Positions 18,857-27,428 of a stretch of 64,000 nucleotides of DNA are shown here, piece after piece. Location of the stretch: positions 372,001-436,000 of the forward strand of contig NZ_CP066171.1 of NCBI RefSeq assembly GCF_028867705.1, written 5' to 3'. The stretch comes from Thermoleophilum album (GTDB lineage Bacteria; Actinomycetota; Thermoleophilia; Solirubrobacterales; Thermoleophilaceae). The notes under the pieces were generated by a model that was given only the letters and a program-made list of their open reading frames with translations, had not been told where the DNA came from and made no database searches. The translations under genes were made by a program, and so were the position numbers. Each line of letters begins with the position of its first letter. The first letter of the stretch is position 1.

Positions 18857-19675
18857 CGCGCCGGCAGCGCGGCTGCGTCCTGCGACCGAGCGCACAGTTG
18901 CGCGGCGCGACCTGCCGCTGCGGTCGATCCGCTCGAGCTTGCGCCGCTCGCGAGCGAAGCGCGCCAACCGGTCGCCGAGCACGCGAAAGCTGGCGACGCT
19001 CGCTGCCATACCGAGGTGCGTGCTGTCGATCGCGATCGGTTCGGCGCTCGGGTCGAGACAGGCGCGCCAGTCGACTATGCCGTCGCGGCGGGAGTAGACC
19101 GACACGAAGGGAACGCCGCGGTCGAGCGGGTCGCGGTAGTGCTGCCAGAACTCGCGGCAGCACGAGCCGACGAGACACGAGACACCGAAAACCCCTGGGA
19201 CCCCGACCGTCCCGAGCGCGCCGGTCGCCAAGATCGCGGCCGCCACGACCGGGTCGATCTGGAAGGGATCGAGAAACGGTGTGCCGAGAGCGACGACGCC
19301 ACTTACAAGGTGCGGATTGCGCTGCGCGAGCACCTTGGCTAGCGTGCCGCCGCGACTGTGGCCGACGATCGCGACCCGGCTGCGGTGCTCGCGAGCGATC
19401 GTCTCGAGGCGCCGTTCGAGGCGCCGCACGAGCGCGCTGGAACAGGCGACGTTGCTCGCGATGCCCGACCGCTCGGGCGCGTAGCCGATCCGCTCGAGCC
19501 ACTTAGCGAGCAAGCGCAGCGAACTGTCGCCGACGAGAAAGCCGGGGATCAGCAGCACCGGCATGCCGTCGCCGCGCGGAACCCCTACGCCCCGCCACAA
19601 GGGGTGCGCCACGAGCGCGAGGGCTTCGGCGGCTGCTGTCGCCTCGCGGTGGATGGTCGGCACCCTCAGCTTCAT
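18803..19675 (-). CDS. alpha/beta hydrolase, lipase-like
   Basis: A 290-residue serine hydrolase. Seen: the oxyanion loop VLLIPGFLVGDSSL, the nucleophile elbow GHSRGGTLAKVL, a likely acid in VYSRRDGIVDW and a late His in DSTHLGMAAS. The triad order fits lipases and esterases; the substrate is unknown. I chose ATG 19675, which has GAGGGGGCG about nine bases upstream; an upstream in-frame ATG at 19702 is possible. No signal peptide is evident. The Arg-rich C-terminus (RKLERIDRSGRSRR) overlaps the alcohol dehydrogenase 3' end. Divergent from the quinone-reductase-like gene. Confidence 0.82.
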   Translation of the reverse strand: MKLRVPTIHREATAAAEALALVAHPLWRGVGVPRGDGMPVLLIPGFLVGDSSLRLLAKWLERIGYAPERSGIASNVACSSALVRRLERRLETIAREHRSRVAIVGHSRGGTLAKVLAQRNPHLVSGVVALGTPFLDPFQIDPVVAAAILATGALGTVGVPGVFGVSCLVGSCCREFWQHYRDPLDRGVPFVSVYSRRDGIVDWRACLDPSAEPIAIDSTHLGMAASVASFRVLGDRLARFARERRKLERIDRSGRSRRATVRSVAGRSRAAGASVAFDHEHGGAANAAGT

Positions 19676-19744
19676 CGCTGCTCGCCCCCTCGCCTTTGTC
19701 ATCGGCGCCGGCCGGCGGGCCGTTAGCGCGCCGACGTCGCGGGA

Positions 19745-19750
19745 TACGCT
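19745..19750 (+). promoter_or_regulatory. TACGCT -10-like box
   Basis: Ends 8 bases before the ATG at 19759, so transcription would start within about two bases of the start codon. It repeats the pattern at 17817 and 55651. Confidence 0.4.
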
Positions 19751-19758
19751 TCGCACCC

Positions 19759-20703
19759 ATGCGCTGCGTCGTGATCGCCGACGGCAAGCTGGCTGTGGAG
19801 GAGCGGCCCGATCCCGAGCCGGGGTTCGGGCAGCTGCTCGTCCGCGTACGCGCGGCTGGTCTGAACGGCGCCGACCTTCTGCAGCTGCGCGGTCGCTACC
19901 CGGCGCCCCCTGGCGAGCCAGCCGACATTCCGGGGCTCGAGATCGCGGGCGAAGTGGCGGCGACCGGGCCAGGCTGTCTGCGCTTCCGTCCCGGCGATCG
20001 CGTGATGGCGATCGTTGGCGGCGGCGGGCAGGCCGAGCTCTGCGTCGTCCACGAACGTGCTTGCATGCCGGTTCCGTCCGTACTCGACTGGCCCGAGGCC
20101 GGCGGCTTCCCCGAGGTCTTCACGACAGCACACGACGCGCTGATCACCCAGGCCGGCCTTGCGCCCGGCGAGCACCTGTTGGTCCACGGCGCCGCTGGCG
20201 GGGTCGGCACCGCTGCCGTGCAGCTCGGCGCTGCGGTGGGGGCGCGGGTCACCGCGACCGTGCGCGACGAGCGGCTGCGCTCCGGGGTGGCGGAGCTCGG
20301 TGCGCACACCGTCGTAGCTCCCGACGAGTTCGTAGGCAAGGGGCCGTTCGACGTCGTTCTCGAGCTCGTGGGAGCTCCGAACATGGACGCCAACGTGAAG
20401 GCGCTTGCGACCGGCGGGCGGATCGTCGTGATCGGTGTCGGGGCCGGTGCCAAGTTCGAGCTCAACCTCCTGGCGCTGATGGCGGCGCGTGGCGCGATTC
20501 GCGGTTCCACGCTGCGCGCACGCCCGCTCGAGGAGAAGGCGCTCGCGATGCGGGGCGTGGAACGCCACGTCCTGCCCCTCGTCGAGGCACGGCGCGTGCG
20601 GGTGCCGGTGGCCGCGACTTTCCCGCTCGAGCGTGTTGATGAGGCATATGAGCGTTTCGCCGCCGGCGGCAAGCTCGGCAAGATCGTCCTCACCTGCGAC
20701 TGA
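19759..20703 (+). CDS. zinc-free medium-chain dehydrogenase, NADPH:quinone reductase-like
   Basis: A 314-residue MDR-family protein lacking the zinc-binding Cys clusters. Motifs: LNGADLLQLRGRYPAPPG, IPGLEIAGEV, and the NADPH loop HGAAGGVGTAAVQLGAA, the AGG(V)GxxA form typical of quinone oxidoreductases. Expected to reduce quinones or alpha,beta-unsaturated carbonyls with NADPH. ATG 19759 gives the normal MRCVVIADG start. Monocistronic as far as can be seen: divergent hydrolase on the left, a secreted-protein gene 37 bases to the right. Confidence 0.87.
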   Translation: MRCVVIADGKLAVEERPDPEPGFGQLLVRVRAAGLNGADLLQLRGRYPAPPGEPADIPGLEIAGEVAATGPGCLRFRPGDRVMAIVGGGGQAELCVVHERACMPVPSVLDWPEAGGFPEVFTTAHDALITQAGLAPGEHLLVHGAAGGVGTAAVQLGAAVGARVTATVRDERLRSGVAELGAHTVVAPDEFVGKGPFDVVLELVGAPNMDANVKALATGGRIVVIGVGAGAKFELNLLALMAARGAIRGSTLRARPLEEKALAMRGVERHVLPLVEARRVRVPVAATFPLERVDEAYERFAAGGKLGKIVLTCD

Positions 20704-20740
20704 CCGCGCTCCCGCCGGTGTGCGCGCGCGCCGCAGTCGG

Positions 20741-21835
20741 ATGCCACTTTGCACGCAGCGATCGCCGGCCAGCGGTCTGCTTCTCCGCACCCAGGGACAG
20801 CGGGGCAGCAGACGGTCGACCGCGCAGCGCCGGCGCCCGCTGGCGCAGAGCCGACGACCGCTCCTCGCGGTCGTGTCTTTCGCGCTCGCGCTAGCCGTCG
20901 CTGGCACGCTGGTGGCGGCGGCCATCGCGACGTCTGCTTTCGCTCGGACGGAACCTGAGCGAGCGGCGAAGGGCGCGAGCCGCACAGAGCGGACGCTCGC
21001 CCGGAGCGCTGCGCAAGTGACCTCGCTGCCGAAGGTCGGTTTGTTCGCCGGGGGCGTTCTCGGCGAGCGTTTCCACCTCCTATCGCTGGAAGTGCGTCCG
21101 CGCCGGCGCGCTGTGATCTTCGCCGCCCTTACCAACAGCTGCGACTTCGCGTCGGGCGACGGCGTCGTCGACGTGGTGCGCAGCAGCGGGCTTCGCGTCA
21201 CAAGCCGCGGGACCGTCGTCTACAAGCGCGCACGACAGGCGATCGCCGACGCGGACAGCTTCGGCGTGAGCGGTCGTCGCATCGTCACCACCGTCATCAG
21301 CGCCAAGTTCGTCGCCCCCGGTCGGGTGCGCGCCACCGCCCGGGTGCGCTCGCGTTTCGTCGACCGGCGCGGCCGGACTGTGGGCAACTGCGACACCGGG
21401 ACCGTCGCGTGGCGCGGGCTGCGCGTGCCGGGGCGGATCGTGCCGGGGGCGGAGCTTCCGTCCGGCAGCAGCCAGACCTACTACGGGGCTAGCGCGCAGC
21501 GCTTGCCGCTCGTCGCGCAGCGTGCCGCCGACGGCACTCTCGAGCTGGCATTGGCCTGGCGGCTGCGCTGCATCCCCGGAGCGAAGACGCGACAGACGCG
21601 GGTCCAGGGCCTCGCTGCGACGAACGGGGTCTTCAGAGCGACGAAGCGCATCACCGAGCCCGCAGCGAGCGTGCGCGACGAGCCGGTCGTGACCTTCCGC
21701 CACTCGGTCGCGGCCGAGGTCGGCGAGCGCGGCTTGACCGGACAGTGGCGGATCGACGCCACCGTCCGGCGCCCCGACGGCACGCGCGCCAAGTGCAGCA
21801 CGGGCGTCAACCGCCTGCGCGCCGCCGCCTGGTGA
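20741..21835 (+). CDS. secreted protein with duplicated Cys-bearing beta domains
   Basis: Unknown function, 364 residues from ATG 20741. A basic N-terminus of about 40 residues precedes a membrane/signal helix (RRPLLAVVSFALALAVAGTLVAAAIA). Two similar beta-rich domains of about 130 residues follow. The first has NSCDFASGD and a late GNCDTGTVAWRGLR. The second has WRLRCIPG and a late AKCSTGVNRLRA. Each thus offers one Cys pair, likely a disulfide outside the cell. A closely related C-terminal style occurs in the partial gene at the right edge. The start is uncertain because the SD is weak and the N-terminus unusually long. Confidence 0.7.
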   Translation: MPLCTQRSPASGLLLRTQGQRGSRRSTAQRRRPLAQSRRPLLAVVSFALALAVAGTLVAAAIATSAFARTEPERAAKGASRTERTLARSAAQVTSLPKVGLFAGGVLGERFHLLSLEVRPRRRAVIFAALTNSCDFASGDGVVDVVRSSGLRVTSRGTVVYKRARQAIADADSFGVSGRRIVTTVISAKFVAPGRVRATARVRSRFVDRRGRTVGNCDTGTVAWRGLRVPGRIVPGAELPSGSSQTYYGASAQRLPLVAQRAADGTLELALAWRLRCIPGAKTRQTRVQGLAATNGVFRATKRITEPAASVRDEPVVTFRHSVAAEVGERGLTGQWRIDATVRRPDGTRAKCSTGVNRLRAAAW

Positions 21836-21845
21836 GCTGCGCGAC

Positions 21846-22220
21846 CTAGCTGCTCTGTTCGATCAGCTCGATCCGGTAGCCGTCCGGATCGCGCACGAAA
21901 CAGATCCGCGAACCGCCCTCGCGTACTCGGTAGGGCGGTTTCTCGGGCTCGATGCCGGCCTCTTTGAGCCGTGCCAGCAGCGCGTCTAGATCGTCGACAG
22001 CGAGCGCGATGTGGTTGTAGCCAGTGCCGAGGTCGTAGCTCGTTACCCCGAAGTTGTACGTCAGCTCGAGCCGCGGCTCGTCGCCCGGCAGGCCGAGGAA
22101 GACGTTGATTGCTTCGTCGCGGATCGGCATCCGTCCGCGCTCCTCGAAACCGAGCTGCTTGTAGAACGCAACCGACTTTTCGAGATCGCCGACGCGATAG
22201 CAGGTGTGCAGGTAGCGCAT
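21846..22220 (-). CDS. gloA: lactoylglutathione lyase-type glyoxalase (VOC family)
   Basis: A 124-residue vicinal-oxygen-chelate enzyme. Metal ligands are in the expected places: H5, E52, H70 and E118 (MRYLH, LELTYN, NHIALAV, YRIELIE). Glyoxalase I detoxifies methylglyoxal using a thiol cofactor; in actinobacteria the thiol is often mycothiol, which cannot be read from sequence. ATG 22220 gives the usual MRYLHTCYRVGD start; an upstream TTG or GTG would add 13 non-conserved residues. Lies on the same strand as thiolase but beyond a strong hairpin. Confidence 0.88.
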   Translation of the reverse strand: MRYLHTCYRVGDLEKSVAFYKQLGFEERGRMPIRDEAINVFLGLPGDEPRLELTYNFGVTSYDLGTGYNHIALAVDDLDALLARLKEAGIEPEKPPYRVREGGSRICFVRDPDGYRIELIEQSS

Positions 22221-22270
22221 AGCAAGCGAACCTAGCGGCTTGTCAGCGCCACGCGTCACCGCCGAAACGC

Positions 22271-22306
22271 CGTCGGCCCGCCCAGCGTACGCTGGGCGGG
22301 CCGACG
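22271..22306. terminator. 36-base perfect hairpin between thiolase and glyoxalase genes
   Basis: Arms of 18 bases (22271-22288 and 22289-22306), perfect, with the centre GTAC, so the folded loop would be 3-4 bases after fraying. A CTTTTG tract follows on the plus side. On the minus strand, where both neighbours lie, it comes 53 bases after the thiolase stop without a U-run. Terminator is the best reading; a protein-binding palindrome is possible. Confidence 0.6.
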
Positions 22307-22359
22307 AGACGCTTTTGTCGCGCGGGGCTCGCCGCGCGACGACGAGCTTCGCAGGCGAC

Positions 22360-23523
22360 CTAGTTCAGTCGCTCGACGATCATCGCCTCGCCCTGGCCGC
22401 CGGCGACGCACATCGTCTCAAGCCCGATCTGCTTGTCGTCGGTCTCGAGGCCGTTGAGGAGCGTGCACATGATGCGCGCACCGGTCATCCCGAACGGGTG
22501 CCCGAGGGCGATCGCCCCGCCGTGCGGGTTTAGCTTCTCGAGCGGGATGTTGCACTCGTTCATGATCGGGATCACCTGGGCGGCGAACGCCTCGTTGAGC
22601 TCGACGATGTCGATGTCGTCCATCGTCATGCCGGCGCGCTTCAGCACCTTGCGGATCGCGCCGATCGGGGCGACGCCCATGTACTCGGGCTCGTTGCCCC
22701 ACGTCGCGGCGGTAACGATCCGGGCACGCGGCTTGACGCCAAGCTCCTTGGCCTTGGTGTCGGACATCAGCAACACAGCTGCCGCGCCGTCGTTGAGCGG
22801 ACAGGAGTTGCCCGCCGTGACCTTGCCGCCGGGCTTGAACGCCGGCTCGAGCTGGGCGAGCTTCTCGAGCGACGACTCGCGGCGCGGACCGTCGTCCTTC
22901 GCTACCACGGTGCCGTCGGGCAGCGTCACCGGCACGATCTCGCGGTCGAAGAAGCCGGAGTCCTGGCTGGCGACGGCGAGCTCCTGCGAGCGCTGGGCGT
23001 ACTTGTCCATCTCGGCCCGCGAGACCTCGTAACGCTCGGCGACGTTCTCGGCCGTGAGACCCATCGCGATGTAGGCGTTGGGCTGGCCGTCGTTGCCCTG
23101 GAGCTTCGGGTTTTGGTCTTGCGGGCGTGCGCCCTCGACAGCCTCGTTGTAGCGCGACACCCACTCGACACCGGCCGCGATGTACACGTCTCCCTCGCCG
23201 GCGCGAATCGCGTTCGCCGCCTGGCGGATCGCTTCGAGGCTCGACGCGCAGTAGCGCGAGATCGTGCTGCCGGTTACCTCCTTCGGAAGCTTCTCGGACA
23301 GCAGCACCATGATCCGCGCGATGTTGAACGCCTGCAGGCCCTGCGGAAGGCCGCAACCGCAGTAGACGTCTTCGACGATGGCAGGGTCGACCTCGGGGTT
23401 GCGCTCGAGAAGCTTGTCGATGATGAACGCGCCCATCTCGTCGGGGCGCAGCTGCGCCAAAGAGCCCTTGAAAGCACGCCCGATCGGGGTGCGAACGGCA
23501 TCGACGATTACTGCTTCAGGCAT
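22360..23523 (-). CDS. acetyl-CoA C-acyltransferase (thiolase)
   Basis: A 387-residue thiolase that cleaves 3-ketoacyl-CoA with CoA or condenses two acyl-CoAs. Active-site residues: C92 (SRYCASSLEA), H342 (GGAIALGHPFG) and C372 (CVAGGQGEA). ATG 23523 follows AAGGAG. The degradative FadA-like pattern (NEAFAAQ, HPFGMTGAR) suggests beta-oxidation, in line with the acyl-CoA dehydrogenase at 62460, but biosynthetic acetoacetyl-CoA synthesis cannot be excluded. Alone in its transcription unit. Confidence 0.93.
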   Translation of the reverse strand: MPEAVIVDAVRTPIGRAFKGSLAQLRPDEMGAFIIDKLLERNPEVDPAIVEDVYCGCGLPQGLQAFNIARIMVLLSEKLPKEVTGSTISRYCASSLEAIRQAANAIRAGEGDVYIAAGVEWVSRYNEAVEGARPQDQNPKLQGNDGQPNAYIAMGLTAENVAERYEVSRAEMDKYAQRSQELAVASQDSGFFDREIVPVTLPDGTVVAKDDGPRRESSLEKLAQLEPAFKPGGKVTAGNSCPLNDGAAAVLLMSDTKAKELGVKPRARIVTAATWGNEPEYMGVAPIGAIRKVLKRAGMTMDDIDIVELNEAFAAQVIPIMNECNIPLEKLNPHGGAIALGHPFGMTGARIMCTLLNGLETDDKQIGLETMCVAGGQGEAMIVERLN

Positions 23524-23613
23524 CTGAAACTCCTTGCTTGGTAGCGGAACGACGTTCGCTGAGAACGGAAGGCCGGACCCGGAATGCTACGCGCCACGCT
23601 TGTTCCGAGCCGC

Positions 23614-24672
23614 TCAGGCAGCGCGCCCGCTCGCAGCCCTGCTTCCCGCCGGCCTGGCGAGAACCACCGTGAAGAGCTCCGCGCTGTCGCGCCAACTCGC
23701 TTCCAGTGCAAGCCCTGCTGCAGCGAGTTCGGCGGCGAATTGCGGCTCGCTGAACTTCGCCGACGTTTCGGTGCGGATCTCTTCGCCGGGATCGAGGTGT
23801 AGCGCTCTTCCGTCTGCGCGTCCGAGCCTGGCCTGCACCGGGCGCAGCGCCCGCAAGCGCATCTCGACCCACTGCTTCTCACAGTCGTAGAAGGCACGGT
23901 GCGCGAAGGCGTCGGGATCGAAGTCGGCGTCGAGCAGGCGATTCAGGTGGCGCAGAACGTTGCGGTTGAACTCGGCGGTGACACCGGCCGCGTCGTTGTA
24001 GGCGCGCTCGATCACCGAAACGTCTTTGACGAGATCGATCCCGACCAGCAAGCGGTCGCAGCCGCGCATCGTCTCGCGCAAATGCGCAAGCAGACGAATG
24101 CGCGCAGCTCGCTTGAGGTTGCCGATCGTTCCGCCGAGGAACGCGACGAGTCGCGGCGAGCCCGGGAAGGGATCGGGCAGGGCGTCGAGATGCTGTTCCC
24201 AGTCGGCGGCGAGTGCGTGCACACGCAGGCCGGGAAACTCCGCGCATAGCGCGCGCCCGGTGCGGTCGAGCGTCTCGGTGGCGACGTCGAGCGGAACGTA
24301 GCGACGGAGCGATCCCCTCGCGTTCATCGCAGCGAGCAGGGCGCGCGTCTTCGCGGCGCTTCCGGCACCCAGTTCGACGAGCTCGGCGGGGTCGGCGAGC
24401 GCGACGATCTCGGCGGCCCGGCGCTCGAGGACCTCGCGCTCGGCACGGGCCGGGTAGTACTCGGCGAGCTCGGTTATCCGCTCGTACAGCTGGGACCCGC
24501 GCTCGTCGTAGAGCAGTTTCGCTGGCAGCTCCCGCAGCGGAGCGCGGAGCAGCCCCTCGACCGCCTCGCGCACGAGCTGCGCGCGTGCCTGCCCTTCGTC
24601 GACGAGGCTGACAACCTCGAGACACCCCTCGGCTTCAGCTCTGCCGGCAGCGGAAACTCCTGCGTTAGGCAC
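23614..24672 (-). CDS. egtD: L-histidine N-alpha-methyltransferase
   Basis: A 352-residue enzyme adding three methyls to histidine to give hercynine, the first step of ergothioneine synthesis. Typical EgtD sequence: LPAKLLYDERGSQLYERIT...YYPARAE, SAM site ELGAGSAAKTR, FLGGTIGN, GIDLVKD and EFNRNVLRHLN. GTG 24672 lies three bases past the egtB stop, with GGAGGA inside the egtB end, so they are coupled. The gene order dodecin-egtB-egtD is seen here; egtA, egtC and egtE are not in the window. Confidence 0.95.
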   Translation of the reverse strand: MPNAGVSAAGRAEAEGCLEVVSLVDEGQARAQLVREAVEGLLRAPLRELPAKLLYDERGSQLYERITELAEYYPARAEREVLERRAAEIVALADPAELVELGAGSAAKTRALLAAMNARGSLRRYVPLDVATETLDRTGRALCAEFPGLRVHALAADWEQHLDALPDPFPGSPRLVAFLGGTIGNLKRAARIRLLAHLRETMRGCDRLLVGIDLVKDVSVIERAYNDAAGVTAEFNRNVLRHLNRLLDADFDPDAFAHRAFYDCEKQWVEMRLRALRPVQARLGRADGRALHLDPGEEIRTETSAKFSEPQFAAELAAAGLALEASWRDSAELFTVVLARPAGSRAASGRAA

Positions 24673-24675
24673 CGC

Positions 24676-26049
24676 TTAGTCCTCCGGCAGGTCGATGGCG
24701 CAGCGCACGCCCGCGAAGATCTGGCGGCGCTGGGGCAGATCCCAGTTGCGGAACGTGGCCGTGGCGATCTCGGCTTGCGTAGCCCAAGACCCGCCACGCA
24801 GCACGCGGTAGCCGCGCCGAAAGTGCGTCTCGGAGTACTCGCGGTACGGGTAGGCGCGGAAGCCCGGGTAGCCGTCGAACTCGCTGGCGGTCCACTCCCA
24901 CACGTCGCCGATCAGCGCTTGCGCTCCGCAGGGGCTTGCGGCGCGTGTCGCGTCGACCGCGAGCGGGCGGAACGAGCGCAGGTCGCACACCGCGTGCCTG
25001 CGCGCCCACGACGCGTTGGTGAGGGTGCGCTCAGCCGCGGCACCGTTCGTGCTGCTGCCGGGCACGTGCGTAGCGGCGACTTCCCACTCGTACTCAGTCG
25101 GCAGCCGCTTGCCCGCCCAGCGCGCGAACGCTTCCGCCTCGTAGAACGAGATGTGGGCGACGGGCGCGTCCGGGGCGCGCTCGACCTCACGACCGAACCA
25201 GATCTCGCCACCGTCGGCTGTCCAGTAGAGCGGTCGCTCCCAGCCCTCGCGACGGCGCACCGCCCACCCTTCGCGCGACCACAGCGCAGGGTTGTGGTAC
25301 CCGCCGTCGGCGACGAACTCGGCGAACTCCCGGTTGGTCACCGGTCGGCGATCGATCGCGAAAGCCCCTAGCTCGACGATGTGGGCGGGGCGCTCGTTGT
25401 CGTATGCGAAACCGTCCCGCTCGGCACCGATCCGGTAGCGACCGCCCGCGATCGCGATCGTCTCGCCGCGCGCAGCCTGCGGGGCGTCGGCCGCTGCGGG
25501 CGGCACCGGCCCGTCGTCGGGCGGGGGCTCGAAAACGCCCGCGGGCGCGATCTTAAGCGCTTGCAGCACGGTTTCCAGATGCTGTTGCTCGTGGCGAGCG
25601 ACAAGCTCCGCGAAGAAACTCGCCTCTTCGTGCTCGCAGCGGGAAAGCACCGCCTGCGTGCGCTCGCGTACGGCCGCTAGGTACGCGAGCGCGTCGCGTG
25701 CGCGCAGATGGGGAGCCTTCGCTCGCGCCGCCCGCGGCGTGGCGATCGCGTCGTAGGTCGGGCGCAGCTCGGGGTAAAGCGGTGACATGCCGCCCAAACG
25801 CTCAGCTATCCAGAGATCCTCGAACGCCGCGATGTGCCCGAGGTCCCAGGCGATCGGCGAGAGGATCGGCGTGAACACCCGGTCGAGCGCGCGTTCGTCT
25901 ACGCGCTCGACGAGTGCCAGCGTCCGCTCGCGCACACTCGTTAGGCGCTCCAGCTGCCGCGCCGAAGATGGCAGTTCGACCGCCGCGGCACCGGCCACCG
26001 TGGCCGGTGCCGGCGGCGTGTCGGTGTGCACGTTTGCCGTCCGCTGCAC
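24676..26049 (-). CDS. egtB: ergothioneine sulfoxide synthase
   Basis: A 457-residue non-haem iron enzyme joining hercynine to a thiol (gamma-glutamylcysteine or cysteine) with oxygen. The N-terminal DinB-like domain carries one iron His (WDLGHIAAFE) and the pair in ARHEQQHLETVLQ. The C-terminal formylglycine-generating-enzyme-like domain has NREFAEFVADGGY, KRLPTEYEWEVAA, DVWEWTASEF and VLRGGSWATQ. GTG 26049 follows the dodecin stop with no gap (TAG then GTG). Without EgtC in the window the thiol donor is open. Confidence 0.95.
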   Translation of the reverse strand: MQRTANVHTDTPPAPATVAGAAAVELPSSARQLERLTSVRERTLALVERVDERALDRVFTPILSPIAWDLGHIAAFEDLWIAERLGGMSPLYPELRPTYDAIATPRAARAKAPHLRARDALAYLAAVRERTQAVLSRCEHEEASFFAELVARHEQQHLETVLQALKIAPAGVFEPPPDDGPVPPAAADAPQAARGETIAIAGGRYRIGAERDGFAYDNERPAHIVELGAFAIDRRPVTNREFAEFVADGGYHNPALWSREGWAVRRREGWERPLYWTADGGEIWFGREVERAPDAPVAHISFYEAEAFARWAGKRLPTEYEWEVAATHVPGSSTNGAAAERTLTNASWARRHAVCDLRSFRPLAVDATRAASPCGAQALIGDVWEWTASEFDGYPGFRAYPYREYSETHFRRGYRVLRGGSWATQAEIATATFRNWDLPQRRQIFAGVRCAIDLPED

Positions 26050-26256
26050 CTACTGTTCGACCCGCTCCACCAGGAAAGAAATTCGCACCAGTGCACGCCA
26101 CTCGTCGAGGTTCTCGCCGCGCAGACCTGTCGAGACCACGTCGACGGCCTTGATGTTGCGGAGCGTTTTGCGCGCCTCCTCGAGCGCTGCCTTGACAGCG
26201 GCGTCCGAGCTCTCCTTCGACGCTCCGACCACCTCGATGATCTTCGTTACCGCCAT
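26050..26256 (-). CDS. dodecin flavin-storage protein
   Basis: A 68-residue dodecin that forms a hollow dodecamer binding flavins or CoA. Sequence and length match: TKIIEVVGASKESSDAAVKAALEEA, a central TLRNIKAVDVVS and WRALVRISFLVE. ATG 26256 has the strong SD GAGAGGAGGGAACG. It leads the egtB-egtD block and directly abuts egtB. Flavin storage next to ergothioneine synthesis suggests joint protection from photo-oxidation or oxidants (inference). Confidence 0.93.
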   Translation of the reverse strand: MAVTKIIEVVGASKESSDAAVKAALEEARKTLRNIKAVDVVSTGLRGENLDEWRALVRISFLVERVEQ

Positions 26257-26341
26257 CGTTCCCTCCTCTCTCGCTTACGCGCGACGCTAGCGACGCAGAT
26301 CACCGCGCGACAAGGGGCAAGGGAGCGGTACCGCTGCGTGC

Positions 26342-27319
26342 TCAGTCGCCGGGCGGCGCGAGTTGCTCGACGAGCTCGCACCAACTGTCGACATCGAGGT
26401 CGCGGTCGGGCACGATGAGCAGCACCGGGGTGTCGATCCCGCGGCTCTGGAACGCCCGGACGCGCTCGCGCTGCTCCGCCGGCGTACCGAAGATGAAGAT
26501 CTCCTCGATCAGACGTTCCGGCGCGAGCTCGACGGCCTTGCGCCGGTCGCCCGCGCGCCACGCCGCAACCATCGCGTCGATCTCGTCGCCGTAGCCGAGC
26601 CAGCGGAAGTACTGCTCGTAGACCGGTACGGTGGCGTAGCTCGTGAACATCCAGCGAGCTAGCGGCAGCGCCCGCTCGCGGTCGCCCTGCAGGCAAAAGA
26701 GGCGGCAGAAGATCTCGACCGTGGAGGGGTCGCGTCCCGCTTCCTCGGCGCCGGCGGCCACCTCGCCCAGCACCTTGTCGACCGCCTCGAGCGGCAGGAA
26801 GTTCACCCAGGCGCCGTCGCCGAGCGCGCCGGCGAGCCGCAGCATCTTTCCGCGCAGCGCGGCGATCGCGATCGGCGGCGGCGGTTCGGGCGCCTGGTCG
26901 AGCTTGAAACCGCCGCCTCCTGCGCGCTCGCCGGCCAACGCGGCGCGCAGAAACTCAACGGTTTCGCGCACGCGGGTGAGCGGCCGGCGGAACGGGATCC
27001 CGTTCCAACGCTCGACGATGACGTTGGACGAGGAACCGATGCCGAGCCAGAAGCGCCCCTCCGACAGCTCCTGAAGGGCCGCGGCGTGCTGCGCGAGCAC
27101 CGCCGGTCCGCGCGTGAAAACACTGACGACGCCGGTACCGACGCGCATGCGCTCGGTCGCCATCGCGGCCACGGCCACCTGCGTAAAACCATCGTGACCG
27201 GAGACCTCTCCGGGCCAGCCGTCGGTGAAACCGGCGGCCTCGGCGGCTCTGTAGACCTCGGCTCGCCGCCGCAGCGGCAGCCCCGCAAGTTCGAGCGAGA
27301 TTCCCCAACGCGCTGCCAT
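26342..27319 (-). CDS. LLM-class F420-dependent oxidoreductase
   Basis: A 325-residue luciferase-like monooxygenase-fold protein. Actinobacterial members of this subgroup mostly use coenzyme F420. Seen: RVGTGVVSVFTRGPAVLAQHAAALQELS, then GRFWLGIGSSS and IAIAALRGKMLRLAGALGDG, typical of the F420 group. ATG 27319. The substrate is unknown. It stands 85 bases upstream of dodecin on the same strand and could share its transcript. Divergent from glpX. Confidence 0.88.
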   Translation of the reverse strand: MAARWGISLELAGLPLRRRAEVYRAAEAAGFTDGWPGEVSGHDGFTQVAVAAMATERMRVGTGVVSVFTRGPAVLAQHAAALQELSEGRFWLGIGSSSNVIVERWNGIPFRRPLTRVRETVEFLRAALAGERAGGGGFKLDQAPEPPPPIAIAALRGKMLRLAGALGDGAWVNFLPLEAVDKVLGEVAAGAEEAGRDPSTVEIFCRLFCLQGDRERALPLARWMFTSYATVPVYEQYFRWLGYGDEIDAMVAAWRAGDRRKAVELAPERLIEEIFIFGTPAEQRERVRAFQSRGIDTPVLLIVPDRDLDVDSWCELVEQLAPPGD

Positions 27320-27416
27320 GCGCTCACCCTAAAGGGCCAAACCAAGGGGAGCCGTGGGCTGGTCGCGCGGCGTTCGAACGGCGCGGTACGCTGCGATTCG
27401 GTTATCGGCAGCCATG

Positions 27417-27424
27417 GGAGGTGA
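27417..27424 (+). promoter_or_regulatory. near-perfect Shine-Dalgarno deciding the glpX start
   Basis: GGAGGTGA at 27417-27424, with GTG at 27429, matches the 16S anti-SD at good spacing. The SD itself overlaps the in-frame ATG at 27414, so the GTG is the better start. Confidence 0.75.
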
Positions 27425-27428
27425 TCCG

